Source of the DNA: Leptasterias polaris | Taxonomy: Eukaryota > Echinodermata > Asteroidea > Forcipulatida > Asteriidae | Reading direction: 5' to 3' | Assembly (NCBI GenBank): GCA_037783415.1 | Contig: JAZGTN010000007.1 | Span: 6,779,501 to 6,843,500, forward strand | Length of the DNA: 64,000 nucleotides | Shown: in pieces, positions 1-12,104 of the stretch | Layout: the number at the start of each line of letters is the position of its first letter | How positions within the stretch are numbered: position 1 is the stretch's first letter | Position numbers and translations under genes: made by a program | The notes under the pieces: generated by a model | The model's input: only the letters and a program-made list of their open reading frames with translations | Databases searched by the model: none | What the model was told of the DNA's origin: nothing

Positions 1-1290
1 TTATTTCACTTCTGAGGATTGTATAATTTTAACCAGGTAATCACCTAGACTTGTAACTGTTAAAAATATTGTGATTGCTTGGTGTTTAGAATCGGTAATT
101 ATTATCTGGGTTTTTTTAAGACGTAATTTTGGGGGTTTACAGTTGCTGTCATTTCACGTCATATCAACAGGATAATTTAGAATTTGTGAATGATTTATAT
201 GCTTTTGACACACCTTTTTTAAATTTAAATTTAAAAACAATCTTTTTAGTGTTACCGTTAAGTCGTGGTGAAAATCTCTGTGGTTATTAATGTAAGGGAA
301 CGGATTATTTCGATTTGAGACTATCTCTTTAAGTTTTGTCTACACTTTTCATGGAATGACGTGTCACACTGTATTCCTACAGAAGAAAGTAGGTCAGTTG
401 GCCAGTGGAACTCGTGTATAAATCTGTTATTTTTGTGATCTAACTTAGTATGCATATTTAATTTAGTTTGGTCCTTGAATGAAAGGTGGTCTTTTTGATG
501 ATTAAACATTAATTTATGTTACCTACCAAATTATTTATTGGCGGATGATTTTATAGTGATCCGGCCATGAGGAAAATTATTGGCAGTCCTTTTCCGATGA
601 GCTTGTCCTATTTTGAACATCGTGTTGCGGTACAGCTCAGATTGATGCATAAAAAGCACTATTTTGTCACCTTTACGGAGGAAAAGCTATAGTCTGTAAT
701 ACCTGACGTGCTTTGGTGAGTCATTTCATTATGTTTAGGAGGATCATGTGTATCAATTTTGAAGCGATTACAAAAAACTTCGCAACACACATCTTCTCAA
801 AGTGCATTTTGAACAGTTTTCCAACTGCCGCTAGAGGGCGCTCTTGTGTATCGTTACGTCATCGGTATTGTTTTTTAACTGCACACTATTGCCGGACACT
901 AACATCGTTGAAAGCATTTTCATAACATTTAGCACTTTTGAATTACGAAGGCACCGGAAGTAGAGGTCACATGAGGTCACGCACACTGAATAAAATGAAG
1001 CCCTGATTAATCCCTACCCAATCCCGCAAACAGAATCCTACGGTCTCTTGTGGCTGATTTGATACGCATTTTCAAACATTTAAATTATAAACCTTTAAGA
1101 TGACGTCACGTGACAGGTGATGACGTCATCATGACGAATTTGTTTTAGGACCTTCCTTGCACCAATGCCTTTCATCACTGAAAGTTTCATTGCAATTGCT
1201 CTTTAGGAACTATGCAAAAGGCCACTTAGAACGAATTGTGCGTTATTTCAATGACTTCCGGAAGTCTGAAAAATACAAATAAAAGGAAAA
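1..1290. other. Unannotated AT-rich sequence
   Basis: I see no gene, RNA or recognisable repeat here. Short open frames lack ATG starts, splice context or protein-like composition. CRE-like TGACGTCA words occur near 1100-1130, as in several other noncoding parts of the window. Confidence 0.5.
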
Positions 1291-1408
1291 ACAAAAACTT
1301 TAACAAAAACAATAGCTGTTTCGCTGCGCTTGCTGCGAAACAGCAAAAAAAAATAAGAACTTTAACAAAAACAATAGCTGTTTCGCTGCGCTGCGCTGCG
1401 AAACAGCT
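1291..1408. repeat. Duplicated ~60-bp unit, each ending in a hairpin
   Basis: The phrase aactttaacaaaaacaatag is followed by a perfect or near-perfect hairpin and is present twice. Hairpin 1 (1315-1344) has arms GCTGTTTCGC / GCGAAACAGC; hairpin 2 (1376-1408) has the same arms around a GCTGC-repeat loop. It abuts the 3' end of the SINE that follows, so it may be the SINE's target or a tail-derived duplication. Confidence 0.7.
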
Positions 1409-1411
1409 AAT

Positions 1412-1836
1412 AATAGTGGCTTCTTATATAGCGCTCATATCCGTCACTCAGTGACGCTCAAGGCGCTTCAACAGTCAGTATTTTCCTGCAAGGTATATAT
1501 GTGGAGCTACTTTTTGAATTTTGAGACCTATTTCTTTACATAACACCATGTAATGGTTTACAAGGTGCTGTGGCACAATATGCAGCCAATCAAACCAGGA
1601 ACACCGGGGCAAACCCCTTCTCTTTTCGATAAGTGCACTGGGTTCTTTTACGTGCATTACACAACACACGGGACCAACGGCTTTACGTCCCATCCGAAGG
1701 ACGAAGCAATAATGGTTAAGTGTCTTGCTTAATAAGGACACAAGTGTCACGACCGGGACTCGAACCCACACTCTGCTGAACAGAAACACCAGAACTTGAG
1801 TCCGGTGCTCTTATCCGCTCGGCCACAACACGCGTC
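1412..1836 (-). mobile_element. tRNA-derived SINE (antisense)
   Basis: Read on the minus strand, the element begins with a tRNA-Leu/Ser-like head containing a good pol III A box (TGGCCGAGCGG, about 1816-1826) and B box (GGTTCGAGTCCC, about 1751-1762). A conserved body follows (GGGACGTAAAGCCGTTGGTC) and then a tail of the type GCGCTATATAAGA. This arrangement is widespread in SINEs of marine invertebrates. The head is spaced and mismatched enough that it is not a functional tRNA gene. I found no convincing target-site duplication. A 104-codon open frame on the same strand is an accident of the SINE body. Confidence 0.85.
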
Positions 1837-2349
1837 ATTTCGTGCATAGCCCATGCGTGTAGCTATAACATACTGCATGAGCAAACACAGAGAACAGCCG
1901 GTGTCGTGACCCAACCGCCTCTTCATAATATATTTGGCTCTATTTCCAAGTTGCTAAGCCGTAGTACTGCGGTGGGTCACAGGTCATCCACATTCACTAG
2001 GAAAACTTTGTCCGGCTACAAATTAGTTCTAAAACATGGTGTTGTTTTAAATTCAAAGTAATTGTCTTGGGTAATTGTTAAACATGTTATCTAAATTAAT
2101 GGTATAGCCGCTGTGGGAAACAAACGGATGTTATAAATATAAAATTGTAACTGTTGTGTAGTAACTATTAGTGTGTGTGCTGACCAGGACCAAAACCAGT
2201 CTCTGGGTTGGCAAGTACAGTATGCTGATTTTTGTGTGAGTAAATTTTTTTTTTTTTCCCGGTCAATATTTATTGTCAGTATCCAAAATGTTACTTCATC
2301 ATTTAATTGTGGGTCATAGATCACTTGTAGCGATTATTTCCTTCAGTAT

Positions 2350-2766
2350 GCATATAGTTCCCAACAATTTGTACATCTAAGTGGCTTCTTTACATTCCCA
2401 GCTATTGTCTAGGATTATTTGAATCCTTTAGTTAACCAGTAATTGAATTATTTGTCTAATTAGCTAAGTTGTTAGGGGCGTGGCGAAACCTCCGACTTTA
2501 TCCCGACGAGAGTAAGGGCAAAATCTTACACACCATCCATTGTCTATTTACAACAATATGTGCATTTCCCAAGATTCTGTACATCTAAGTGACTTCATTA
2601 CATGCCCAGCTTTTGTCGAGGATTAATTGAGTCCTTTAGCTACACAGTAATTGATTTATTTTTTTCTAATTATCTGAGTCATTTAGGGCATGGCAATGCC
2701 CCCAACTATATATCCCGACGAGTAAAGGGGCCAATACCACACCATCCAATATATAGGCCTATGTTG
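2350..2766. repeat. Diverged two-copy tandem duplication, period ~208 bp
   Basis: The phrase gtacatctaagtg followed by ttacat.cccagct recurs about 208 bp apart (2371 and 2579). Both copies continue through a cctttag...cagtaattga segment, a ctaatta block and the phrase tatcccgacgag. The copies are clearly diverged, so the duplication is not recent. No coding potential is visible. Confidence 0.75.
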
Positions 2767-5700
2767 AAAAAAATCCTGTAAAAATCAAAATAAAACTAGG
2801 GGCCCGACCCCATCGCCCCCTCCCCCCTCTTATAATAGTGTGGAATGGTCCATTCTGGGATATAAAGGAATTTGATTTCCCCAGTCATTAAACTTTGGAG
2901 AAATACCTAATTAGTGATGATGTGGTTTGATTGATTGGCATTACCGATCCGTGAAGGGTTAAAAAAAGGGGCGGGGTCAGAACAACCAAGTATAGACGAT
3001 GAACATTCATACAAATAAAATGCAGAACGTTGACTTGAATCAGAACAATAGTGTGGAATCATTTGTGAACCGTCGGTTAAAAGCTAACGCTGAACACAGC
3101 CCCAAGGTAGAACTATCTTGTGTGCGGGCAAAACAAATCAGTTGCACATACGGGAATGGGTTTTTTAGTTTTTGAACTGCATTCTACACGCGCTGTATTT
3201 TCATCAAGCAAACCATCGAGATTGAAAAAAAATTGAACAAGGATGCGGGGCCGTCCAAGTAGAAAGTATTGTGATAAGGGCTTCATCAGTCTCTATAATC
3301 AAACCTGTGTTCTACCCTCCCGAGAAAGGGGGCTTCTAGTTTAATAAAACTGCTGAGTGTGTTTTGTATAAAAACTGCGTAACCCAGTTTATAATATGAT
3401 CGAAAGCAATTATTAAGTTCTTGGACCACTGATTGCCTGTACCATTGTCTAGCATACTTTCCGCACGTTCAACTTGTCAAGTCTGGAAACCTAACTGTGA
3501 TGGAGTCTTACAACAAAAACATACGTCGTGGCTTTATAAAGACGGTATTAGTTTTGTTGATGAAAAAGACCAGGCTTTGAAACGGAGACAGAAACTGTAC
3601 TGGTCTCGTAATTGGAAATTGTATAAGTGACACGCAATGCTTGTCACAGCAGTGCGGAAAAGGTAAGATATCAGCACTCACACGATCAGTGTAATTGTAT
3701 CCCATTTGACTTATCATTCGTTCGATATTATTCTAGCAATAATAATGATAGAGGAATAAATTAGCTTTAGGAAAATCCGTTAATATTATCAACTTGATGT
3801 GTGCAAGGACTTGACACAATCCCCACTAATAGGAAAAACCTTTTAATGGTTCTGACATTCAATCACGATTGGGATCCAGTATAACTTTAGATGATTGCGA
3901 GGCACAGAAAGCTGGAAATATCAGCGTGGAGACAGTTTCTGGGTCGCTCTTTTAGTCCAGTTGAAACCTTCGTCGTACTTGCAGGCTAACATGGAAAGTG
4001 GCTTTTAAATGCGGGAATCAAAATCGGATTCTGCGTCAGTTTGACCCATAACCGGGTCAATTTGAAACAGGGTTCGCACGGAGCGTCTGTTCTACGGAAA
4101 CCGATGGCACTAGTCTGTGAAACGGCTGGGAATTGACGTTGCGCTTGATATTCGTCTTCTTATCCTTCTTCTTCGTGTTGTGCCGTTTTAATTCTGTAGG
4201 ATATCATCTGGAATGCAATCAAATGCACCTTGTCCAGCAGGCTATATTCATGTTTCCGCGTGCGCCTGGGATTGCAAGGAGTCCAAGGGGGGCCGATTTC
4301 ACTAACGCTTTTTGACCATCGCAAACGCCGAAACCTTTCGCTAAATCCAAAATCCGTCTGAACTCAGCCTTGGATTTTGGATAAAGATTTAATAAAAAAT
4401 CTTGTTGGCATTTAGAAATGAATACTTTTTGCAAGTTAGGCCAAATAAATAGGCCTTTTTGACCTTGAAAATATATTACACGGAAATTAGTTACAGAATC
4501 CGTATAATGTGCTGGTAAGCTTAGTAAAGTATTAATGAGAAGATAATTTTATAGAATTGTTATGATGATGACTCAATAGGATCTTTTTATGATTTGTCAC
4601 TTTGACATTGTCAGACACTCTAACATGTGAGAGAGAAAAAACTGTTTTTCTCATGCATAAATTTAAACCAAATTTAAATAATTTTCTTCAGAATTTTAAC
4701 AATCTCAACGTTACAACATATAGGGCCTATACGAAATTGTACAAATTTAATTATATATAATATGGGCCAAATGAAACATTAACACTGCGATCTCGAACCG
4801 CGGCAACACAATCTTGACATCTATACGACGTCCCCCATGCGACGACTGACGGTTGCTGGCGGGTTATGTCAAAGGTCACTACTTTTAGACTGGAACAAAA
4901 CGTTTATTTTCCCTTTTTTACCATCTCAACTGCGATGATTTAACCGAAACGTAGAATCAGCGACCTATTTTAAGATCGGTGGATTTGCGGGTTACGATCT
5001 CATCGCAAGTGTGATTGTGATGATCGCAAACGAGAACTTTAATGAAATCTACCCCTGAAGAAAACAATGCATAGCGATGCAACATCGAGCCAGGGCTGGA
5101 ATTAAACACTGACAGTGAATGTAGTTCTCCACAGCTTGTCATGCACAACTATAGCATTCAGTCAGTATGTTTACTTGACTGTATTCAAACTAAGGAAGCG
5201 CGAAAGGGACATTGAGGGGAAACACGTCTTAGTTATGACTTATATCTTATACTAATTAATGACTTAGTATAAGTGATATTTCATTACAAGTGATATAACT
5301 TATATACCTTATGAGATATCTCAAAGATACGGAGTTCATATGTCATTCATATGTCATAACTGTATTGGCACATAAAATAGTTTTGACTAACGCTGATTCA
5401 CAATGAGTGTCTACGGATACGTGGAAGTGTATTTAGCAGACAGTAAAACATAATAATAATAAAAAAATTAAACCGCCCAGGCAATCTACTATTTCGCACT
5501 GGCGATTTAGTTTTGTATTAGTTGCATTGGAGACTTCGCGGCAATGACGACAGGGCTAAACTATACCTGGGACAAATTGTTAATCTCCCGGGCGAAGAAG
5601 TACACTGCCTGGGCGAATTAACAATCCGGGAACTGTTTGTTATTGTTGAAAAAGTACAGTGAACAGGTTACCAGATTTTACAAATAGTTTAACTTGTCGC

Positions 5701-8700
5701 AACTGAAGCCATCTTAACAAAGTCCAAATAAATTGGTGTGGAATGACATTGGGGAAGAGGATTTGGGCCTTACTTGATATTTGTAGTGATTTTCATATAT
5801 GGTCACCATATATAATAGCTCTTAGGTTGCAGCCTTGTGTGTGTCCCTAATTGTAGTCCTATAGTTAACTGTAGCCCATGATAAAATGCAGCCCAACATT
5901 GTATTAATATGTTATTCGGAAATGAACTAAGTATTTTACCTGACCAAAGTCAAGGTACAGTAAGGTTTATTACTAAAACCAAATTTGGACCTGGCTAAAC
6001 TCAGATACAAAATTGAAAGACATTTAGGTTCGTCCGACACTTGCGTATTTGGAAACATTAGGGGTCCACACAGTCGTGAGAAATTAAGGATTATTTGAGA
6101 CGAACTGCGGTGAGATGTGTGCAGCCTCAACGTTTCGAACAGCCTTCAGGAAAACTTTGCACAATGCTACTTTGCTACAATGGCAAGTAATACAACCGAC
6201 TGCAACCTGTCCCCTCACATCACCAAAGTATCAAATATAATGTATGAAATGGAATATGGCATTGAATTTGTAATGATCAATGATAAAAAAAAATAAAAAA
6301 ATGGTGCGAACAGAGTGAAAACATTTGTTTTGTGTTAGAATGTTTTTAGGTTGGGAAGTTTCTCTGACCACCCAAACACAACCGAGACCTTGTGTTGAGT
6401 GACGTTTGGTTGCCTTAGTTCCGACTTGGTACACTTACCTTCCTGCTACCCTTAGAATGGACAATCCACCCTCCCCTGTCCCCATCCCACTCACCCAACG
6501 CCTCCTACCCACCCTCAACCCCTCCTATAATACGCACACCCACCCTGGGTGTTGCTGTTCATATGTGTAATCAAAATTAACACGTAGCTATTATTAAGCA
6601 AACTTAACCACGCATACGACATGCACAAAGAGTGGGGGTAATTTGCACTTAATCCATAAACCATGGCAACCCGTTTCCAAGTCGAAAGAATGCCTGTTGA
6701 AAGGACCAATTTGTCAACATACTCCGGAGGGAGAACGACTTTTGATGTTGTCGGTCACAATCAAACATTCCTAACTGGGGGTGAAATCTTACCGTAGCAA
6801 CCATAACTATAATAGTGACGTTATCGTTATTACCGCCAAGTTACCAAGGTCTCGAATCTGCTGCATACGGAATGCCATCTCACTTAGAAATTGAACAGAT
6901 ATATAATATCAACCGAGTGTCTTAATTCGTGAAGCAAGATACATTTAGACCACGTAGTACCACTGTTGTGCAGTCCTCAGATGTTTAACAACGTCAGTCA
7001 CTGTCTCACAGGTTAATTTAAAACGGTCTTCCAACGAACAAGAAGAAATAGCAAAAAATGCATACATTTTCTTTTAAGATTTTTTGTTTTCTTCTTACTA
7101 AGACTGAATATTAAAACTCCGTAACTCAAAACCTTTCTTTTCATATTTTACTCTCTTCAAGAAAATCAATGCTTGTAGAATTATTTACGGCGCGCGGCCG
7201 GGAATTGTTGAGTTTTTTTACCAGTTACAGACAAACCGGGTTCCACAATTTTCTTGCTTTGAGACTGAACATGTTTACATGTGAAAACTATGTTAACTTC
7301 CTTCAAGTGTGTTTCCTTGCAATGTTACTTTTAGTGATTTATAGACAGCCACTCTAGGATGAAGATCATGAGGCGATCTCTACCAGAGTAGACTCTTCCC
7401 CCCCCCCCCCCCCCCCAATAAAACTCGGGAAGCACACTCTAAAATCCGGATCAGGCTGACCGAACAATTCCTTTAAAATTTGATTTGAACAAGGATTCTG
7501 CGTCAGTTCGACCCTTCCCGGGTTATACTGACGCCAAAACGAATCAAGCTCCATGGGAACTGGATTCAGGTCAGCCTGACCTAGACAGGGGTCGAGGCTT
7601 ATGGGACCCAGATCCGGGTCAGTCTAACCCATAAGTGTTTAGAGTCCACTGAGCAAGCGCATTGGTGTGATTGTAAAACTAAATCTGATAATCACTTTAA
7701 ATTGAAAATCATTTCCCAAAACATTTTCCAGGCATTCAATTATTTGATTTTTTTTCAAAGCATGTTGCAAAGCCCGTTGGGTAGATAATACAACTAATTT
7801 AAGTGTATTTAATTTAAGGGATTTCTTTATAATTTTCGGGGGGAAAAAGAAAACAAAACCTGTCAACATTTCATTACACTTATTAAAGTCACAGTCGTAA
7901 TTGTTATTGGTCGCGTAAAACAAAAGTTGGCTTCATCAGAGATGAAATGCAATTTATAAATATTCTTAATTCAGATTGCACGACACGAGGTGATCTGCTA
8001 TTTCTTCAACTTTGACAGGGGGTGTTATTTCATTGGCAGATTGATTGGTACTGGAAGCGTCAATTTGATTTTGTTCATGCTTGCTTGGTGATGTACTTTA
8101 TTTGTAATCTATAATTGACCGTATAAGCTTATAAAGCATTAACAGAACAATTTTATTTTCCAAATTTAGGCTATTCGATAGTTTGATATTGAAATTGTCC
8201 AGTGGAATGTAAAGTTCGAGCGCAAAGCTTCAGCTGTCAAACATTACCTGATGAACTTGAGTGACACATTTGAATTTTAACACCTGTTGTTTTAAACAAA
8301 AGAAACCCCACTATGATAATGTATAACATTATAAACAATGTTCTATACATAAGCCATCTGGAAGTCACATCCTGTAAACCATTATTTTGGGGGGTCTGGA
8401 ATCTGTTTGTAGAGTAATATTTAGTTTCGCAGACCGACAGCTGTCGTCAGAGTATATCACCTACTACAAAGCAAAGCCTAGTAGCTTGTTCACACACTAT
8501 CCCAGACGAGTGCACTAAGCAATGTCAACGCGGACAAGTGGCATTGCTGAGCGTACACCGGTCACCTGCGTCTAGGTACGCGGTATAGTTGTCTGCTCAA
8601 TTGCAAAGCAAACATCAGACCGTGTGGTAAAAACAGCGGTGATTGCCTGTGTGCTTTATGCTGTGTTTACCTTTAAAAATGTTTGGACTTGTTCAGCCTG

Positions 8701-9990
8701 AAGAAAGTTTCTGCAAACTGACGGGGCTTTTAATGAATAATAGAATGCAAAAAGCTTGATTTATAGGTTTTGAGTACGACTTCATTATTTACTGTCGGTA
8801 AACTTTGAGATATTTAAGCCACTTATTGTGCACTCGATCTGAGTAGTTCACTTCACTTTGGCTGCTAACATGGCGTATTGACACAAAACATTTCACCCTT
8901 TAGTACATTTATGTTTCGTTCATAGTCCATGTACCACTTTTGTTTGTTTTAACCATTAAAAGTCACTCGATCTCCAAACATCCTTAAACATGTGATCGGC
9001 TTTTATAAGGGGGGCGGGTGGAGGTCAAAATGATTACAATTTTGAACATAGCCGTGTTACGTTTGGGGAGAAAAGATATTAAGCCAAAATCTATCATAAT
9101 TTAAAAATAAAATAAACATACAATGTAGTAAAACAATAACATAATATATGACAAAAACACCGAGTTTGTTACCTAGACCCATTACTTATTAAACAAGGTA
9201 ACACTAATGTGATTAAATACATATGTCATATATGTCATAGTGCTATGCAAATAACTATAAATATGACGAACGACATTATGAAATAAGTTCGTAAAGCTTA
9301 CCGGTAATTAAATGTAGGCCTATGTGCTTAGTTCATTCATTCATTTATTTATTTATACATTTACTTGTTGCCTACTTTTGTAATTGTTTAATTATTTTGT
9401 TATATTTAACCAAGCCCCATAAGTTTTCACTGAAATGTTCTCCCTGGAGGCCCTTGATGCATACCATACAAAAAACACATTCCAAGAAAAATCACAAAAC
9501 AGCTAAAGATACCTAAAAGAATATAATACAGTTCTAGGAATACATCATTAAACCTCGTGGTGGCTTTTCACAGAATATTTCTTGATGCGCCCACTCTGTT
9601 ATTATTGAATGCCAATTTCGCATAGCTAAAAAGAACGCATTACAAGTTCAACTGAATAAAATAACATAAGAACCGTGCAAGTCTCGCGCTTATTCCGAGA
9701 TTTTCGGGACCACTTTGGTCCCACGTACATTTTAACGGGCCCCTATGCCTCGAAGTAAAATTGATTGACGATTTCAACTGAATAGGCAAAATCGTTTGAT
9801 TACAAACACATGAAAGTTAAATAGTTTTGCCCCAAATGATCAGGACAATCTGTAAAAATAAAAACAGCATTTACAGAGTGCAATAGTTGCAAATGAAATA
9901 TTCTTCAAGGCGCTGAACAGTGAAATGAAAAGCAGTAAACAAGTACTAATCGAAATTTCGTTTGTTAGTTTTGGCTGTGAAGCCAATGAC
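2767..9990. other. Long gene-free stretch
   Basis: No gene is supported. Open frames here mostly use non-ATG starts, show no protein-like composition and lack splice context. Visible features are a pure C19 tract at 7398-7416, a degenerate palindromic AT-rich stretch with cttatac / gtataag words near 5220-5380, and scattered phrases of a gtcag..gaccc repeat family at about 4030 and 7500-7640. Confidence 0.5.
7490..7640. repeat. Degenerate gtcag/gaccc repeat, copy 1
   Basis: The stretch consists of loosely repeated phrases such as gggacccagatccgggtcag and ggtcagcctgacct. The same phrases, in the same order, recur at 47765-48255 and partly at about 4030, so this is a dispersed family and not random sequence. 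No ends or TSD were defined. Confidence 0.55.
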
Positions 9991-10009
9991 TTTCGGAAAA
10001 GCTTAATCG

Positions 10010-10130
10010 CTATACACAAGCCAAAAACCAGGACTGAAAACCAAATCCGCACAGTGCCCCAATGGGATTCGTACCGGGGTCCTTGAGGTGGAACGCCAGG
10101 AAAGATACCAATACGCCAACCAAACGCCAA
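10010..10130 (-). mobile_element. tRNA-derived SINE, second family (antisense)
   Basis: On the minus strand there is an A-box-like TTGGCGTATTGGTATC, a B-box-like GGTACGAATCC, then gggcactgtgcggatttgg and ttttcagtcc. The same order of words is found on the plus strand at 46131-46265, which defines a small SINE family with two copies here. The overlapping 111-codon minus-strand frame (9840-10175) is probably not a gene. Confidence 0.75.
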
Positions 10131-10139
10131 CATTTTAAA

Positions 10140-11970
10140 CTCGACAAGGATTAGAAAACAATTAGGCCAGACCATGCACCTGTCGTCTCAATGGAGTTGT
10201 TATTTCCGTCACAGGAATAGATTAACGCACCAAAGTATACCTGTTACTTAATTAACACTTGTTTGAAGTTTGACAAAGTCAACACGCCGCACAAATTAGA
10301 ATTTACTATATTATATGAAAGAGACTTGTTTTCCTAACATCATTCGTTAACTTGCATTCATTTTGTTACACGTTCATACTGTCAATAATGATATTGGACG
10401 TGCACAACAAACAACATGTGCCGAACGTGTTTACTGAAGACTCGCATGCCTTGTTGTGAAAAATAAGATAACAATTAATTCATCCAAATGGGAAAATAAT
10501 CGGAAGAAGATTAACAAAAGTGCAAACAATTTCGATTGATATTCACCACTTGAAACAGTGGTATCCATGGGCTAGCTGTTAGGTTTTGTTAACGCTCAAC
10601 ATAACGGCCTTGTATGAGGTAGAAATGCACCGCGTGAGAAAAACCCCGAAAGGGCTGTTTTTGAGTGGAGTCTACCGACCCCACTCGATGGAAGGACAAT
10701 GGATGCTCCTTTGGGCGGAGTCCTTTGGGGGAATTGGAGTGTCCCAGGTGGAGAATAAGACCCCGGATGATAACAAAAAGGAAACTTCCAGAGAGCAATC
10801 TCAAGAGTGATAGGATTGAAGTACGTGTTGTTTTGATTGAGGGGGATTTGGGTTGACAAAGGAACACGTGGGACGCAGCGAAGGTACTACAGCAATCCCA
10901 TAACAGACTATTGTTAAAACCATACCAGAGTGAAAGTTAAGCATTAGTCTTTTTATTGGTTTATTTCCTCCAGTCCCCATGATGAAATACGTTCTTAAAC
11001 CTCAAACTTTAACTGGACGGTGTAAATCCCGGGGGACGGGGGCTGTCTACGGTACCATCTTTGTCTAATTTTTAGATTGTAGAAGCCATGCCCAATATGC
11101 GTCAGAGGGATTCCACCCCCCCCCCCCCAACCCACCAGAAACAAATTCATGTACTCTAACACTTGCCCTCAAACAAATCCCTGAGAAACTGAGAATATAA
11201 TGAAAACTCAATGAAATATGGGGGGGGGGGGTCGGCCGGGGGGAGGGGTGGTTGTCACGATGGTGGCACGTTTACTTAGCACCAAATGTGAACTAAAGTA
11301 AACACACATTATTCTTATTATTATAACATAACATAGTAACGTCACAATTAGGGGCAGAGGCGTGAGACAACCTCCCCCCCCCCCCGCTCAGAGCCGCTGC
11401 CCCCCAGAATGAGATCGAAAAAAACAAAAACAAAAAACAAAATCACAAATTGGCTAGATACGTTGAAATAGGCCCCAAAATGTCTTTGCCCCGTTCCCCC
11501 AATGAAAATGTATTTCTTCTTGTTAAAGCTCTAAAAAGCCTCACAATCTTACCCAAAATTCAATACATCAAACTTGTTATGATCATCTTTAAATAAGGAA
11601 GAAAAATCGTTGATGTTTTACCTTTCCAAAACTTGCCGCATTCATGGGACTCGCCTGCGTCTTTTCGCAAAAGTCTAAGTAGTGGACATACAGTGTGCTT
11701 CGCGGGATGCAAACCCCGTCCGCCAACTCGTAATTCAGCTGCAACCTAATAACGTCAACCAAATGTATTAATATAACACTGTTAATTACAAGATACATAC
11801 ATTGCTTAGATTTTAACAGAAAGTTTAAATCTGAAAGTTCACTGTTACAATATTATATCAAGGCTCGATTTCACAAAGAACTGAGATTGATCTTAAATGC
11901 TAAAAAAGTGTGACGTCACAGTACACATATAGTATGGTATACTGACACCTCATCGGAAAATGGATCAAAG
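10140..11970. other. Gene-free stretch with C and G runs
   Basis: No gene is supported. C runs lie near 11118 and 11380, and a G run near 11220. Overlapping open frames on both strands around 10590-10870 cancel each other as evidence and match nothing I recognise. Confidence 0.45.
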
Positions 11971-11973
11971 GTA

Positions 11974-12102
11974 GTCGAATTGGCGGTAACAGCTACGGCT
12001 ACTGTTGCTAAGGGCGTTGCTAAAGGTGCACTATACACTTAAACCCCATGATGACGCGCAAGTCTAGCCGTAGCCGTATAGCTGTAGCCACCAGTTCGGA
12101 CA
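11974..12102. mobile_element. Short inverted-repeat element (MITE-like)
   Basis: The left arm gtcgaattggcggtaacag (from 11974), followed by ctacggctac, is matched in reverse complement by the right arm ending ccaccagttcggac (12066-12102). The arms are imperfect and the spacer is about 60 bp. It looks like a small nonautonomous DNA element; no clear TSD was found and no protein is encoded. Confidence 0.6.
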
Positions 12103-12104
12103 CG

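Noticed and set aside
1740..1836. tRNA gene
   Set aside because: A and B boxes are good but the body is SINE; no intact cloverleaf, and the element continues into a SINE tail. The same applies to 46131-46265 and 10010-10130.
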